Shown: positions 5,418 through 5,712 of the stretch, one piece after another
Layout of the letters: each line of letters begins with the position of its first letter
How positions within the stretch are numbered: the stretch's first letter is position 1
Assembly: GCA_046705265.1 (NCBI GenBank)
Contig: JBJKQL010000056.1
Coordinates: 1 to 5,712 of the forward strand
DNA length: 5,712 nt
Origin: JAJYTL01 sp046705265
Lineage (GTDB): Bacteria > Pseudomonadota > Alphaproteobacteria > Ferrovibrionales > Ferrovibrionaceae
Direction of reading: 5' to 3'
Program-made: the position numbers and the translations under genes
Notes under the pieces: generated by a model
What the model saw: the letters and a program-made list of their open reading frames with translations, nothing else
Database searches by the model: none
What the model was told of the DNA's origin: nothing

Positions 5418-5467
5418 AAATTTCGATTGCAACTTCAAAAAAAACTGACGAAATTTGGTATCGAAAT
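5418..5467. repeat. AT-rich inverted repeats in the adhesin leader
   Basis: AAATTTCG (5418-5425) is the reverse complement of CGAAATTT (5449-5456), and ATTTCGAT (5420-5427) is the reverse complement of ATCGAAAT (5460-5467). The left arm can therefore pair with either of two right arms. The related half-sites (ATTTCG, CGAAAT, CGAAAT) lie just downstream of the promoter candidate and could be protein binding sites or alternative RNA stems. Confidence 0.35.
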
Positions 5468-5552
5468 AATTAAGCCCTGAAAAGCTGGCGCCGCAGGATT
5501 TGGGCTCGGCGGTTTTGAACCAGGGCAGGGGTGCAAGGGGCAAGGGGGTAGC

Positions 5553-5712
5553 ATGTCTGCCTGGAACCGGCGGCGCATCAGCCTGATGGCTGGGTGTGCG
5601 GCAGTAGCGCTGATGGCATCTGGCGGCGGCGTGAGGGTGGCACTGGCGGCGGGGACGCCGGGCGGGGTTGGCCCGAACAACATCACGGTGGATGGGCGGA
5701 CGCTGACGCAGG
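5553..5712 (+). CDS. Filamentous haemagglutinin-like secreted adhesin, N-terminus (partial)
   Basis: The frame opens at ATG 5553 after AAGGGGG (5542-5548) and runs off the right edge; 53 complete codons are visible. The start MSAWNRRRISLMAGCAAVAL has a basic n-region (RRR) and is followed by a hydrophobic stretch and an ALA site at 30-32 (VRVALAAG), fitting a Sec signal peptide. The mature start AGTPGGVGPNNITVDGRTLT contains 'NNI-x-x-DGRT', the opening of the secretion domain in large alphaproteobacterial filamentous adhesins (the group often annotated as LktA-family filamentous adhesin, with a haemagglutinin-type N-terminal domain). Such proteins are beta-helical, usually thousands of residues long, and exported through a TpsB/FhaC-type outer-membrane pore. 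The partner pore is not in the window and may lie beyond it. The leader is AT-rich with an EcfG-type promoter match upstream. Confidence is limited by the short visible stretch. Confidence 0.65.
   Translation, partial: MSAWNRRRISLMAGCAAVALMASGGGVRVALAAGTPGGVGPNNITVDGRTLTQ

Larger units (their letters stand above)
5067..5552. other. Gap before the adhesin gene, with AT-rich leader
   Basis: No supported gene lies here. A frame covering 5138-5473 begins at TTG without a ribosome site and changes composition sharply along its length. Positions 5067-5370 are GC-rich with short stems. Positions about 5385-5475 are markedly AT-rich for this DNA and include a run of eight As (5438-5445 region) and several inverted repeats. 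The EcfG-type promoter candidate lies at 5375-5400, and the remaining 150 bases would form the adhesin's 5' leader. Confidence 0.5.

Noticed and set aside
5138..5473. 111-codon frame before the adhesin
   Set aside because: It has a TTG start, no ribosome site and an abrupt shift from GC-rich to AT-rich codons, and it runs through the promoter candidate and inverted repeats.

Overview
The window looks like alphaproteobacterial DNA, probably Hyphomicrobiales (Rhizobiales) or a related order. It is GC-rich, has a PagL-like outer-membrane protein of the alphaproteobacterial type, carries a match to the EcfG general-stress promoter (GGAAC-N17-CGTT), and ends in a gene resembling the filamentous adhesins found in that class. 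The taxonomic assignment is an inference; there is no rRNA or tRNA to anchor it.

Layout. Positions 2-136 hold the last 44 codons of an ABC-2-type transporter permease. A gene-poor gap of about 480 bp follows, then a PagL/acyloxyacyl-hydrolase-like beta-barrel protein (620-1276, +). Convergent with it is a membrane-bound acyltransferase-3 (OafA-type) gene (1342-2583, -). The 5' end of that gene overlaps a possible 68-codon ORF on the other strand with a near-ideal Shine-Dalgarno sequence (2576-2782, +). After a 429-bp gap comes a phosphoheptose isomerase of the GmhA family (3212-3823, +). A 545-bp gap leads to two small, translationally coupled genes of unknown function, both read from TTG starts (4369-4599 and 4596-5066, +). 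The last gap contains the EcfG-type promoter candidate and an AT-rich leader with inverted repeats. The window ends inside the 5' end of a large secreted filamentous-haemagglutinin-like adhesin (5553 to edge, +).

The recognisable genes all act at the cell envelope: lipid A modification, O-acylation of a surface polysaccharide or lipid, heptose synthesis for the LPS core, and a surface adhesin. They do not form one operon, since strands alternate and gaps are long, so this is a loose envelope neighbourhood. The main points of interest are the PagL-like protein whose catalytic serine position is alanine, the coupled TTG-start pair of unknown genes, the stress-type promoter ahead of the adhesin, and the antisense small ORF at the acyltransferase start. 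I see no CRISPR array, insertion sequence, tRNA or rRNA.
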